From Enterobacter sp. BIGb0383 (GTDB taxonomy: Bacteria; Pseudomonadota; Gammaproteobacteria; Enterobacterales; Enterobacteriaceae), in the NCBI RefSeq assembly GCF_003751845.1, contig NZ_RJKQ01000002.1, forward strand, positions 62,001 to 126,000: a stretch of DNA of 64,000 nucleotides, in the 5' to 3' direction. Positions 44,362 through 53,733 of the stretch are shown one piece after another. The first letter of the stretch is position 1. Every line of letters begins with the position of its first letter. Both the position numbers and the translations under genes were made by a program. The notes beneath the pieces are model-generated. The model was not told where the DNA came from. It was given only the letters and a program-made list of their open reading frames with translations, and did not search any database.

Positions 44362-46179
44362 TTATGCGGCCCGGACATCATTGATATTGCCCTTCAAACC
44401 GACGATCGCATCGGCATTCCTGATCTCTTCCCAACTGTTGTTGGGAAAAACGATACTCTTGTTACCACCACCATCGGATGGGAAAGTAAATGTCGTCTGG
44501 TTCCCGTTCGCGCTATAGGTCGCCTCAGAGAAGGTATGATCCCCCGTCAGCGTACCGAGATAGACCTTATCGACCTTCACGTCAAAATAGGTCAACAGGG
44601 TACCCAGAGGCGCGTTATCCCAGCCAAAGACATAACCTGAGTGCATTTGCGACAAAGAACCGATGATATTAATGAAGTTTCGATCCGTAAAATCGCTCGC
44701 CTTATAGCCTTTTAGCAAATAGCCAAAATAAGAACCGCCATCCGCGCCAATAACATCTAATGTCACGCCACCGGATGAATCGATAGTCGCTTTATTCATT
44801 AATAAATTATCAAAGCTATGGGAGGTCGCCGAATAGAACCGGTCTTTCACAATGGAAAAGTTATCAATAGCCGTGACACCACCGCTCCACGCCAGCATCC
44901 ATCGACGCTCTTGCACAATGTTACTCTGTGCCACGGCAGTATTAAACGCAGATTCAGAAATACCAAACAACTGCCATTGCGAGCGTTCAGCGCCGTTGGC
45001 TTTCACCGATACGGTCGTTGACTGATTATCCGATGCGATCGCTTCGAATGTAACAACTGCATTATTATCGATACCATTAACCGCAATCGTATCATTCTCT
45101 CCGGCCTGCCCGGAAAAATTCAGCCCGTGCATTTCAATAAGCCTTGAGGTATCGCGGATATTGACTTCGACAATATTCCCACCGTTAGCACCGGTATCAA
45201 CATAATCGCTGCCGTTCATCCCGCAACTTAACCGCTCAGGATACGTTGTACCAATAATCCGGTCATATGCCGGGGTATCCATAAGCGTGGTCGCCCCACC
45301 AAACAAATTCATATAATAAGTATTGGACGTTCCGTTTTCATCCTTCGTAATAGTCCCATCCAGCAGAAGTTTTGTTGTCCCCTGAGCACCCGATAAGTGG
45401 GCCGCGGCGAGAATACCGCTCATAGTGACATCAACCGTGCCGCTTTCACCGCCGCCGCTCCAGGGAAAGGATTTTTTAAACACATCGCTCAGCGACTGAG
45501 TGCTTGCATCAATCAGACCATAGATGGTATCCACGTTGTGCCACATAACATCACGGATAGCGAAATTTTGCCCGTCTACGGTTCTGAGATCTTCAAGACT
45601 GTTCACCCCGTGTTTACCTGTAAAGGTCCCCAGCCAGGTATTCGCCCGGGTAACAATAATCGGCGTGGTGGCCCCATCCATCAAATACTCTTGTTCATAC
45701 TGATCGTCAGCCCAGCTTAATTCTGTCCAGACGTAATATTTATAGGTCTTTTCGCCACTGGCCGTCGTTGCCGCCGGTGGAATATAATACCCGGCTTCAA
45801 AAAGCACGGCCTCACCTACCTGATAACCAACAAAATTCAACCAGTTAAGTGATTTGAACTGCATTTTCAGCAGCGTCTCTTTCGTTGCTCCGCCGTTCGC
45901 TTCATCGGCACTCCAGATATCATCGACCCCCAGGACAGTAAAGTACTCCTTGTAAGACATTTTCTTGTACTGCAAAACACCCCCCGTCCAGGTAGGGTAG
46001 CGCACCCCATCGGCTTCGCGGATATGTGTCACGACATAATTTACCGCCTCGGGATTATTATAGCCACTTCTGAACAATTCAATATTATTGACGCTAAGGC
46101 CACTTTCAAAATCAAGAAGTTCGCGTAAAAAATCTGCGAAATTGCCATCCACACCCGTGACTGGAAAATTGTTTTCCAT
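44362..46179 (-). CDS. Orphan 605-residue protein with lysozyme-like N-terminal half
   Basis: I do not know a named homologue. It has no signal peptide and no long membrane segment. Residues about 10-300 resemble, by eye, the lysozyme/transglycosylase-like module at the N-terminus of some RTX-type exoproteins. FADFLRELLDFESG has a candidate catalytic Glu25, and FVGYQVGEAVLFEAGYY (116-132) matches the usual KYQFGEALL block. WLGTFTGKHGVNSLEDL and TMSGILAAAHLSGAQG follow in the usual order. Residues about 330-605 are Gly/Asn/Thr-rich and strand-like with no RTX nonapeptides. TGGAGA precedes the ATG. The DNA is visibly AT-richer than the hcr side. It stands alone, convergent with hcr and divergent from yhfZ. 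It could be a secreted peptidoglycan-active protein or an antibacterial effector. The module assignment is from memory. Confidence 0.65.
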   Translation of the reverse strand: MENNFPVTGVDGNFADFLRELLDFESGLSVNNIELFRSGYNNPEAVNYVVTHIREADGVRYPTWTGGVLQYKKMSYKEYFTVLGVDDIWSADEANGGATKETLLKMQFKSLNWLNFVGYQVGEAVLFEAGYYIPPAATTASGEKTYKYYVWTELSWADDQYEQEYLMDGATTPIIVTRANTWLGTFTGKHGVNSLEDLRTVDGQNFAIRDVMWHNVDTIYGLIDASTQSLSDVFKKSFPWSGGGESGTVDVTMSGILAAAHLSGAQGTTKLLLDGTITKDENGTSNTYYMNLFGGATTLMDTPAYDRIIGTTYPERLSCGMNGSDYVDTGANGGNIVEVNIRDTSRLIEMHGLNFSGQAGENDTIAVNGIDNNAVVTFEAIASDNQSTTVSVKANGAERSQWQLFGISESAFNTAVAQSNIVQERRWMLAWSGGVTAIDNFSIVKDRFYSATSHSFDNLLMNKATIDSSGGVTLDVIGADGGSYFGYLLKGYKASDFTDRNFINIIGSLSQMHSGYVFGWDNAPLGTLLTYFDVKVDKVYLGTLTGDHTFSEATYSANGNQTTFTFPSDGGGNKSIVFPNNSWEEIRNADAIVGLKGNINDVRAA

Positions 46180-46501
46180 TTTAAATCTCCACTCTATTAA
46201 ATAGAAAGAAATGATAAGTTTTATTGAACATAAAGCTCCGCGTCTCTATCGGATTAACGAATAGACGAGGTGAATATAATCCTGTTATTTATTCACGCCA
46301 TCAACTTTGGTCGGAATTGAATCAATACTCAAAAAAACAACATAAATGAAATAATAATTTATCTTCATTGCTATTCCGTTGACAAAACAAAAACACCCTC
46401 TGAAAATCATTTTTTGTGATGAGGTTAGCTTTTTGCCCTGGGTATTTAGGTTAAATTTTCAAATTAATGAACATAAGAATAATTAGCAGGAACAGAAGTC
46501 A
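46180..46501. promoter_or_regulatory. Divergent promoter region of the orphan gene and yhfZ
   Basis: 322 bp of strongly AT-rich DNA. TTGACA at 46379-46384 with GAAAAT at 46402-46407 is a plausible sigma-70 promoter for yhfZ. An imperfect dyad with ATGAA and TTCAT ends (46346-46368) lies just upstream and resembles the perfect palindrome between yhfY and yhfX. No gene is seen. Confidence 0.45.
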
Positions 46502-47407
46502 ATGAGCCGTACCTATATGAAAAAAGAGGGGCAGGCCCTCGCCGCTCTTGCGCGTTATCTGATTGGTGAAAAAATCGGTAACCGCCTGAAAACCATTGGC
46601 GATCTGGCAAGTGAGTGCGGTTTTTCAGTAGGGCTCACCCAGGCGGCGTTAAAAACGCTGGAATCTTCCGGCGCTATTCGCCTTCAACGCTGCGGGCGCA
46701 ACGGGAGCTACCTGGAAAGCAAGGATCATACTGCCCTGCTGGTGCATATCGATATTCGAAATGTGGTTTGCGCGATGCCATTGCCCTATACCCGCCTTTA
46801 TGAAGGACTGGCAAGCGCGCTCAAGGCACAGTTTGAGGGGCTTCCCTTCTATTATGCCCATATGCGCGGGGCCGATATTCGCGTGGAGTGCCTGCTCAAC
46901 GGCATCTACGACATGGCCGTCGTCTCACGGCTGGCCGCAGAGAGTTACCTGCAGCAAAGCGGCCTGTGTAAAGTCCTTGAGCTCGGTCCCCATACCTACG
47001 TGGGTGAACATCAGCTTATTTGCCGTAAAGGCCAGGCGGCAACGGTACGTAAAGTGGGGCTGGATAATCGCTCGACCGACCAGAGAATTATGACCGAAGC
47101 ATTCTTTGGCACGCGTGATATCGAACGCGTCGAGCTCTCCTACCACGACAGCCTTTATCACATTGCAAACGGCAGCATTGATGCCGTTATCTGGAATGTC
47201 GCCTCCCAGGCCGAGCTGAGTCAGCTGGGTCTGGAAGCCAGGCCACTGAGCGGCGATGCGCGTTTTCTGCAGGCGACGGAGGCCGTGGTGCTGACGCGCG
47301 CTGACGATCACACCATGCAGCACTTGCTGAAGACGATCGTTAACTTACCCGCCCTGCTGACACATCAACAGCGCGTGACGCACGGTGAACTGGAACCCCG
47401 TTATTAA
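46502..47407 (+). CDS. yhfZ: Putative DNA-binding regulator YhfZ
   Basis: First gene of the yhf operon. It has 301 residues. An N-terminal winged-helix of GntR type covers about 15-70 (KTIGDLASECGFSVGLTQAALKTL ... RCGRNGSYL). The remainder resembles a periplasmic-binding-type effector fold (MRGADIRVECLLNGIYDMAVVSRL), as in LysR-like or transporter-derived sensors. AGGAACAGAAGTCA precedes the ATG. It matches E. coli YhfZ in length and motifs. It is the likely local regulator of the downstream genes; the inducer is unknown. Confidence 0.9.
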   Translation: MSRTYMKKEGQALAALARYLIGEKIGNRLKTIGDLASECGFSVGLTQAALKTLESSGAIRLQRCGRNGSYLESKDHTALLVHIDIRNVVCAMPLPYTRLYEGLASALKAQFEGLPFYYAHMRGADIRVECLLNGIYDMAVVSRLAAESYLQQSGLCKVLELGPHTYVGEHQLICRKGQAATVRKVGLDNRSTDQRIMTEAFFGTRDIERVELSYHDSLYHIANGSIDAVIWNVASQAELSQLGLEARPLSGDARFLQATEAVVLTRADDHTMQHLLKTIVNLPALLTHQQRVTHGELEPRY

Positions 47408-47425
47408 TCAAAGGAAGGAATCGTT

Positions 47426-47788
47426 ATGGAAGAAAGACTGAATTTACTCCGTGATGCTGGCGTCATCGACCCGGATATTTGCGCAGGTATGTTACAGGTC
47501 GTCAGGCAACTCGATGAAAAATGGCAACTTCCGGTCTACAGCGAGCAGGGCGCAATGGCGATCACCCATATGTCCAACGCCCTGATGCGCAGCCGTCGCG
47601 GCGAGCGCGTTGCCCCACTGGACGCCGACCTGCTGGCCGAAGCCGCACAATCCCCCCACTGGCAGCAGATTCAGGCGGCTCACCGGCACCTGCTGAACGA
47701 CTTTGATGTCAGCCTCCATCCTGATGAAGAGGGATACTTATTAATCAACCTGTATGGGCTCTGGATGGCCGCGCAGGAAGCGACCTGA
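47426..47788 (+). CDS. yhfY: PRD-domain protein YhfY
   Basis: Small protein (120 residues) made of a single PTS regulation domain. LDEKWQLPVYSEQGAMAITHMSNALMR contains the conserved His that PRDs can carry. AAGGAAGGAATCG precedes the ATG, and the gene is 18 bp after yhfZ. PRDs are usually fused to antiterminators or activators; here it is free-standing and may tune YhfZ. That link is inference from position. The phosphoryl donor is unknown. Confidence 0.88.
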   Translation: MEERLNLLRDAGVIDPDICAGMLQVVRQLDEKWQLPVYSEQGAMAITHMSNALMRSRRGERVAPLDADLLAEAAQSPHWQQIQAAHRHLLNDFDVSLHPDEEGYLLINLYGLWMAAQEAT

Positions 47789-47816
47789 CGGTCTTTGCAT
47801 CCCTTTGTTGCATTCA

Positions 47817-47840
47817 AAATATTCATAAAAATGAATATTT
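47817..47840. promoter_or_regulatory. Perfect AT-rich palindrome between yhfY and yhfX
   Basis: Arms AAATATTCAT and ATGAATATTT flank AAAA in the 81-bp gap upstream of yhfX. ATTCA also occurs singly on each side. It could be an operator for YhfZ or an mRNA hairpin controlling yhfX translation. It is followed by AAGGAAAAGAAATGAGG. Confidence 0.5.
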
Positions 47841-47869
47841 AATTCAAGGAAAAGAAATGAGGCAACCTA

Positions 47870-49033
47870 ATGTTTATCAAGGCATTAAAACATCAAAACC
47901 CCGCGCTGATTAGCGCAACACGTCGCCTCTGGCAGCAGGAAAAAATCGCGCCTGACAGCTGGGTGATCGATGTGGATCAGGTGCTCGATAACGGTCGCCG
48001 CCTGCTCACGGTGGCAGAGCAGTACGGCATCACCCTGTATTTGATGACCAAGCAGTTCGGCCGTAACCCCTGGCTGGCGGAAAAACTGCTGGCCCTGGGT
48101 TACCAGGGCATTGTCGCGGTGGATTACAAAGAGAGCCGGGTCATGCGCCGCGCCGGGCTGCATGTGGCACATCAGGGGCATCTGGTGCAGATCCCCTCTT
48201 CGCTTGTCGAAACGGCCGTTGCGCATAACACCGATATCATCACCGTCTTCTCGCAGGAAAAAGCCCGCGAAATCTCTGCCGCTGCCGTACGGCTGGGTCG
48301 GGTACAAGCGGTGATGCTCAAGGTGTACGCCGAAGGCGATACGCTTTATCCGGGCCAGGAGAGCGGTTTTCCCCTGACGGAGCTGGATGAGGTGGTCACT
48401 CAGCTCCGCCAGCTGCCCGGCATTCGCCTGGCGGGCCTGACCCATTTTCCCTGCCTGCTGTGGAATGACGCGCTGGCACAAACCCTGCCCACGCAGAATT
48501 TGCAGACCCTGGTCACCGCTCGCCACAGCCTGGCGCAGCGGGGTATTGAGATAGCGCAGCTCAATGCCCCTTCGGCGGCAAGCTGCACGTCCCTGCCGCT
48601 GCTGGCCGACTTTGATGTGACCCACACGGAACCGGGGCATGCCCTGACGGGCACTATCCCCGCGAACCAATATGGCGATCAGCCTGAGCGTATCGCCATG
48701 CTGCTGCTGACGGAAATCTCCCACAGCTTTAAAGGCCGGAGCTACTGCTACGGAGGCAGCTACTATCGCCGCGGTCATGCCAGAAACGCGCTGATTTTTA
48801 CGCCGGGTAGCGATCTCCCCACGGAGGCGCTGCTGAGCAAAATGGATGATTCCAGTATCGATTACCACCTGGCCCTTCAGGGGGAATATCCGCCTGGTAG
48901 CGCAGTCATTCTCTGCTTCAGAACGCAAATTTTTGTCACCCGCAGCGATGTCGTGCTGGTGACCGGTATTCAGCATGGCGAAGCGGCTATCGTCGCTCGC
49001 TATGACAGCCTTGGCAATATTCAGGAGGAATAG
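47870..49033 (+). CDS. yhfX: Alanine-racemase-fold PLP enzyme YhfX
   Basis: Fold-type III PLP-dependent protein related to alanine racemases and D-threonine aldolase-like enzymes. It has 387 residues. K61 in [11 protein letters not shown] is the candidate PLP lysine, and a barrel domain and C-terminal beta domain ([16 protein letters not shown], about 300) follow. No strong ribosome-binding site precedes ATG 47870; the nearest A/G-rich run is AAGGAAAAGAAATGAGG, which is broad. It starts 81 bp after yhfY and abuts yhfW (2-bp gap). The reaction is unknown; a racemase or decarboxylase-type chemistry on an amino compound is the family expectation. Confidence 0.9.
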   Translation: MFIKALKHQNPALISATRRLWQQEKIAPDSWVIDVDQVLDNGRRLLTVAEQYGITLYLMTKQFGRNPWLAEKLLALGYQGIVAVDYKESRVMRRAGLHVAHQGHLVQIPSSLVETAVAHNTDIITVFSQEKAREISAAAVRLGRVQAVMLKVYAEGDTLYPGQESGFPLTELDEVVTQLRQLPGIRLAGLTHFPCLLWNDALAQTLPTQNLQTLVTARHSLAQRGIEIAQLNAPSAASCTSLPLLADFDVTHTEPGHALTGTIPANQYGDQPERIAMLLLTEISHSFKGRSYCYGGSYYRRGHARNALIFTPGSDLPTEALLSKMDDSSIDYHLALQGEYPPGSAVILCFRTQIFVTRSDVVLVTGIQHGEAAIVARYDSLGNIQEE

Positions 49034-49035
49034 CA

Positions 49036-50259
49036 ATGGCGCGATTTGTGGTACTGGTTATAGACAGTTTCGGCGTAGGAGCAATGGCCGATGTTCCCCG
49101 CGTCCGGCCTCAGGACACAGGCGCAAACACCTGCGGGCATATCCTTGAACAGCAGCCCGGGCTGCGCCTGCCCACCCTGGAAAAGCTGGGTCTGATCAAC
49201 GCGCTCGGTTATGCACCCGGCGTTATGCTGCCCTCGCCTTCGGCCATCTGGGGTGTTGCCGCGCTACAGCACGAAGGTGGGGACACCTTTATGGGGCACC
49301 AGGAAATTTTGGGAACCCTGCCCCGCTCCCCCTTACGCATGCCGTTTAATGAGGTTATCGACAGGGTTGAAAAGGCGCTACAGGACGCGGGATGGCATAC
49401 CGAACGTCAGGGAGAGGGATTGTCCTGGCTGCTGGTCGAAGGCGCAGTCGCTATCGGCGATAACCTCGAAGCGGATTTAGGCCAGGTCTATAACATCACC
49501 GGCAATCTGAATCAGGTCTCCTTCGATACGGTCCGGGCCATCGGGCTGGTGGTGCGTAAACAGGTTGAGGTTGGCAGAGTGATTGCCTTCGGCGGCCGCC
49601 TTGCCAGCACGCAGTCTATTTTTGCCGCGGTCGAAGAGAAAGAAGGCCGCTATATCGGGATCAACGCCCCACGCTCGGGCGTTTATCAGCAGGATTTCCA
49701 GGTCGTCCATATGGGCTATGGCGTGGATGACAGCGTTCAGGTCCCGGCACGGCTTCATGCTGTCGGCATCCCGACGGTGCTGATCGGAAAAGTAGCGGAC
49801 ATCGTCAGCAATCCGCACGGAACCAGCTGGCAAAATCTGGTCGACAGCCAGAAGATCATGACCATCACACTGGAAGAGTTAGGTCGCCATCAGAACCTGT
49901 TTATCTGCACCAATATCCAGGAAACCGACCTCGCGGGCCATGCCGAGGACGTGGCTCGCTATGCCGACCGTCTCCAGCTGGTTGACCAACAGCTGGCGCT
50001 GCTGCTGGCCGAGATGCAGCCGGAAGATTGCCTGGTGGTCATGGCCGACCACGGCAACGATCCCACCATCGGTCACAGCAAACATACCCGTGAAAAAGTC
50101 CCGCTGCTGGTCTGGCAGCCCGGGCTGTTGCCTGGCGAAATCGGTCTTCGCCCCACGCTGTCTGACGTCGGGGCCACCGTCTGCGACTTTTTCGGCGCGG
50201 CCGCACCACAAAATGGCCGCTCTTTTCTTCCCCTCCTGAATCGCAAGGAAAACAGATGA
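49036..50259 (+). CDS. yhfW: Phosphopentomutase-like metalloenzyme YhfW
   Basis: Alkaline-phosphatase superfamily member related to DeoB. It has 407 residues. Metal-site residues are D10 and nearby S11 in [10 protein letters not shown]. The nucleophile-type threonine region is [13 protein letters not shown], which aligns with the DeoB segment around its catalytic Thr. The second metal cluster is [21 protein letters not shown] near 340. GGAGGAATAGCA precedes the ATG. It is not DeoB itself, which belongs to the deo operon. It probably moves or removes phosphate on a sugar phosphate in the yhf pathway. Its stop overlaps the php start by 4 bases. Confidence 0.9.
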   Translation: MARFVVLVIDSFGVGAMADVPRVRPQDTGANTCGHILEQQPGLRLPTLEKLGLINALGYAPGVMLPSPSAIWGVAALQHEGGDTFMGHQEILGTLPRSPLRMPFNEVIDRVEKALQDAGWHTERQGEGLSWLLVEGAVAIGDNLEADLGQVYNITGNLNQVSFDTVRAIGLVVRKQVEVGRVIAFGGRLASTQSIFAAVEEKEGRYIGINAPRSGVYQQDFQVVHMGYGVDDSVQVPARLHAVGIPTVLIGKVADIVSNPHGTSWQNLVDSQKIMTITLEELGRHQNLFICTNIQETDLAGHAEDVARYADRLQLVDQQLALLLAEMQPEDCLVVMADHGNDPTIGHSKHTREKVPLLVWQPGLLPGEIGLRPTLSDVGATVCDFFGAAAPQNGRSFLPLLNRKENR

Positions 50260-51131
50260 TGGACCCGACAGGCTATACCTACGCCCATGAACATCTGCAT
50301 ATCGATCTCTCTGCCGTCAAAGACGATATTGATTGCCGCCTGGATCAGTACGCCGCGATCCGCGATGAAATGCTCAACCTGAAACAGCTGGGCGTGCGCA
50401 ATATCATCGAAATGACCAATCGTTATATGGGGCGAAATCCACAATTTTTACTGGATCTGATGCGGGACACGGGCATCAACATCGTCGCCTGCACGGGCTA
50501 TTACCAGCAGGCCTTTTTCCCGCCGCATGTCGCGACGCGCTCCGTGCAGGAACTGGCGCGGGAGATGATCGATGAAATCACCCTTGGCATCGAGGGGACG
50601 ACGCTCAAAGCTGGCGTGATTGCGGAAATTGGCTCCAGCGAAGGGGTTATTACCGCCTCTGAAGCCAAAGTCTTCGCGGCAGCGGCGCTGGCCCATAACG
50701 AAACCGGGCGGCCCATCTCAACCCATACCTCCTTCAGCACCATGGGGCTGGAGCAGCTGGACTTGCTTCAGCAGCACGGCGTCGACCTGACCCGCGTGGT
50801 GATTGGCCATTGCGATCTGCGGGATAACCTCGAGACCGTTCTGCGGATTATCGAACGAGGGGCGTATGTGCAGTTCGATACCATCGGCAAAAACAGCTAC
50901 TACCCGGATGAAAAACGCGTGGCCATGCTCGCGGAGCTGGCACGCCGTAGCCTGACCGGGCGCGTGATGCTGTCGATGGATATTACCCGCCGCTCACATC
51001 TGCACGCCAATGGCGGACCCGGATTTGATTACCTGCTAAAGACCTTTGTTCCCATGATGCGCGCCGCCGGGATCGGACCTGACGCCATCACTCAAATGTT
51101 GCAGCACAACCCTCATCATTTTTTCAAATAA
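50256..51131 (+). CDS. php: Phosphotriesterase-homology protein Php
   Basis: Amidohydrolase-superfamily protein, 291 residues, close to E. coli Php (292). Binuclear metal ligands H11 and H13 are in HEHLH, and later ligands are in [14 protein letters not shown] and [10 protein letters not shown]. The position of the bridging carbamylated lysine in true phosphotriesterases is Glu here ([11 protein letters not shown]), as reported for E. coli Php. It has no known phosphotriesterase activity. The ATG sits in an ATGA overlap with yhfW, followed by a second ATG. The in vivo substrate is unknown; lactonase or ester hydrolysis within the yhf pathway is a guess. Confidence 0.92.
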   Translation: MMDPTGYTYAHEHLHIDLSAVKDDIDCRLDQYAAIRDEMLNLKQLGVRNIIEMTNRYMGRNPQFLLDLMRDTGINIVACTGYYQQAFFPPHVATRSVQELAREMIDEITLGIEGTTLKAGVIAEIGSSEGVITASEAKVFAAAALAHNETGRPISTHTSFSTMGLEQLDLLQQHGVDLTRVVIGHCDLRDNLETVLRIIERGAYVQFDTIGKNSYYPDEKRVAMLAELARRSLTGRVMLSMDITRRSHLHANGGPGFDYLLKTFVPMMRAAGIGPDAITQMLQHNPHHFFK

Positions 51132-51144
51132 TAAGGACATCACC

Positions 51145-51498
51145 ATGAAAAAGATCGGTATTGCAGGTTTACAACGTGAACAGATCCGCCTCGCCATCGA
51201 AGACGCGGCGCCGGGCCTGTTTGAGACACACATACTGAACGACATGGATGCGGCGGCGAAGGTCAAAAACGGCGAACTGGACTATTTTATCGGCGCCTGT
51301 AATACCGGGGCCGGTGCGGCGCTCTCTCTGGCGATTGCCATTATCGGTTTTAATCAGTGCTGCACCATCGCCAGACCGGGCGTCCGGGCCAAGGAAGAGC
51401 AAATCGAGAAATGGGTAGCGGAAGGCAGAGTCGCCTTTGGTCTCTCCGTGGAGCATGTGGAGCACGCCATTCCACTCCTGATTCGCCATTTGGCCTGA
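51145..51498 (+). CDS. yhfU: DUF2620 protein YhfU
   Basis: 117-residue protein of the DUF2620 family with unknown function. The sequence KKIGIAGLQREQIR ... DYFIGACNTGAGAALSLA suggests a small Rossmann-like fold with a glycine-rich loop. AAGGACATCACC precedes the ATG. It lies between php and yhfT and always travels with yhfT, so it may be a soluble partner of that membrane protein. This is inference from gene order. Confidence 0.85.
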   Translation: MKKIGIAGLQREQIRLAIEDAAPGLFETHILNDMDAAAKVKNGELDYFIGACNTGAGAALSLAIAIIGFNQCCTIARPGVRAKEEQIEKWVAEGRVAFGLSVEHVEHAIPLLIRHLA

Positions 51499-51508
51499 GG
51501 GGGAACGC

Positions 51509-52810
51509 ATGGAGCACACTATTGCAATGATCCTCGTCTCTCTGCTAACCGGGATGACGGCGCTCTTATCCCATCGCTCAGCGGCCGTCTTTCACGATGG
51601 AATTCGTCCCATATTGCCGCAGGTGGTTGAAGGGAATATGAACCGACGCGAGGCGGGCAGCATCGCCTTCGGCTTAAGCATTGGCTTTGTCGCCTCGGTG
51701 GGTATCTCATTTACGCTATCAACGGGCCTGCTCAATAGCTGGCTGCTCTTTCTGCCGACCGACATTATTGGCGTGATGGCGATTAACATCTGGCTGGCTT
51801 TCGCCCTCGGTGCCATATGGGGGATCCTGGTCTTTACCAGCCTTGAACCCATTAATCATGCTCTGACCTCGCTGCCCGTCGACATTATTGGCGCGCTGGG
51901 TGAACTGAGTAACCCGGTTGTTTCTGCCTTCGCCCTGTTTCCGCTGGTTGCCCTTTTCTACCAGTTTGGCTGGAAACAGAGCCTGCTGGCCGCATTCGTC
52001 GTATTAATGTCGCGCATCATTGTGGTGCGTTACTTCCCGCAGCTGTACCCGGAATCCATTGAGATATTTGTGGGCATGGTGATGCTGCTCGGGATTGCCA
52101 TCTGGCGCGATTTACGCGATCCGAATCGGGGATCCGCCAGCGATACCTCCTCCATATTTGAGCAACGCACCCAGAGGATCATTAAAAACCTGCCGCTGAT
52201 TGCCATTACCGGCGCGCTGATTTCGGCCGTTGCCAGTATGAAAATATTTGGCGGCAGTGAAGTGTCTATTTATACCCTGGCAAAAGCCTATGCACCGGGG
52301 CTGGATGAAGCCACCTCGCAGGCCCTGCGTCAGCAGGCCGCACTCGCCGAGTTTATGCGCGGGCTGGGCTTTATTCCGCTTATCGCCACCACCGCTCTGG
52401 CTACCGGCGTGTACGCGGTAGCAGGATTTACCTTTGTGTTTGCGGTTGGCTATCTCTCCCCGTCACCACTGATTGCCGCCCCGCTGGGTGCGCTGGTTAT
52501 CGTGCTGGAAGTCCTGCTGTTGCGCTATATCGGTAAATGGCTGGGACGCTATCCTTCGGTGCGCAATGCCTCAGACAATATTCGCAATGCGATGAATATG
52601 CTGATGGAGTTCGCACTGCTGATCGGTTCCATTTTTGCCGCTATCAAAATGGCGGGATACACCGGCTTTAGTATCGCCACCGCGCTCTACTTCCTTAACG
52701 AAGCCCTGGGTCGCCCGATACTGAAAATTGCCGCGCCGGTTGTTGCGGTCATTATCACTGGCATCTTGCTGAATATTTTCTGGCTGTCGGGATTGTTTGT
52801 TCCGCAGTAA
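51509..52810 (+). CDS. yhfT: Putative transporter YhfT
   Basis: Integral membrane protein of 433 residues with about ten to eleven hydrophobic segments. GAGGGGGAACGC precedes the ATG, and the gene starts 10 bp after yhfU. It is the probable importer for the compound handled by the yhf enzymes, but the substrate has not been shown. In E. coli yhfS, a PLP-dependent aminotransferase-like gene, follows; here yhfS is absent and a phosphatase gene begins 38 bp later. Confidence 0.88.
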   Translation: MEHTIAMILVSLLTGMTALLSHRSAAVFHDGIRPILPQVVEGNMNRREAGSIAFGLSIGFVASVGISFTLSTGLLNSWLLFLPTDIIGVMAINIWLAFALGAIWGILVFTSLEPINHALTSLPVDIIGALGELSNPVVSAFALFPLVALFYQFGWKQSLLAAFVVLMSRIIVVRYFPQLYPESIEIFVGMVMLLGIAIWRDLRDPNRGSASDTSSIFEQRTQRIIKNLPLIAITGALISAVASMKIFGGSEVSIYTLAKAYAPGLDEATSQALRQQAALAEFMRGLGFIPLIATTALATGVYAVAGFTFVFAVGYLSPSPLIAAPLGALVIVLEVLLLRYIGKWLGRYPSVRNASDNIRNAMNMLMEFALLIGSIFAAIKMAGYTGFSIATALYFLNEALGRPILKIAAPVVAVIITGILLNIFWLSGLFVPQ

Positions 52811-52848
52811 GAAAGCCTCACCTTCTCTCACAAAAGGCACACACAGAT

Positions 52849-53700
52849 ATGACGCAGATAAGAATCAGATATGCCGTGATAGCGTTGCTGGTAGCCGGAA
52901 TCGGATATTTTCCGCCTGCCCGGGCGGAATCCATTGCCCCGGATGATGATCCCACCGCCCTGTGGCGGGTGGACTATTCCGACATTGGCTACGCCGATGT
53001 CGGCTTCTCTCCCTACATTAAGGGGTGGATCAACGGCTATCTGACGCCCGCTGACTATCCCGACGGCAGTAAAATCCTTCCGCCACCGCCCGTGAAGGGC
53101 AGCGAAGCCTGGAAGGCTGACGCACAGGCATTTCATCTGCTGCGCAAACTGCGTAATACCGAACGCGGTAAGCTGGCGCGTAACGATGCCAACCTGTCCT
53201 TCAACGCCATTGGCCGGGCATTTTCCACACCGCTGGGAACGGAGATCTCCCGTCAGCACACGCCGCGTTTGCATCTACTGCTGAGTCGGCTACTGACGGA
53301 TGCAGCCTATGCATCAAACGGCACCAAAAAGGCCTTTTCGCGTATCCGACCTTATTCCGAGCTGCGCATCGACAGCTGCACCCCCTCGGAACACAGTGCC
53401 CTGAGCAATGATGGCGGATCTTACCCGTCCGGCCACGCCGTTACCGGGTTTCTCTGGGCAATGACGCTGACCGCGATGGTCCCGGAACAGGCAACGCCGC
53501 TGATGCAAAAAGGGTATGAGTTTGGCCGCAGTCGCCTGATTTGTGGCGTGCACTGGGCGAGTGATGTCGAGGCGGGCAGAATTCTCGCCGCCGGTGCCTT
53601 TGCCCGCCTTCAGGCCAGCGCGGAATATCAAAAACAGTTTAAGGACGCCCGGCAGGAAGTTGCCGCCCTTTTACTGGCGCAAAAAACGACACAGGAATAA
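52849..53700 (+). CDS. Class A non-specific acid phosphatase, exported
   Basis: Periplasmic PAP2-superfamily phosphatase of the PhoN/PhoC type. It has 283 residues, somewhat longer than the usual 250. A Sec signal peptide ends near PARA26. All three active-site segments are present: K160-X6-R167-P168, PSGH at 193-196, and S228-R229-X5-H235-X3-D239. A CxxSEHSALSNDGGSYPSGH context around the catalytic site is typical of class A enzymes. It starts 38 bp after yhfT on the same strand with no terminator between, so it is probably part of the yhf transcript. It would free phosphate from organic phosphomonoesters outside the inner membrane. Confidence 0.93.
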   Translation: MTQIRIRYAVIALLVAGIGYFPPARAESIAPDDDPTALWRVDYSDIGYADVGFSPYIKGWINGYLTPADYPDGSKILPPPPVKGSEAWKADAQAFHLLRKLRNTERGKLARNDANLSFNAIGRAFSTPLGTEISRQHTPRLHLLLSRLLTDAAYASNGTKKAFSRIRPYSELRIDSCTPSEHSALSNDGGSYPSGHAVTGFLWAMTLTAMVPEQATPLMQKGYEFGRSRLICGVHWASDVEAGRILAAGAFARLQASAEYQKQFKDARQEVAALLLAQKTTQE

Positions 53701-53733
53701 TCACCTTACAAGAGTTCAGGCCATGGAGGCGAT

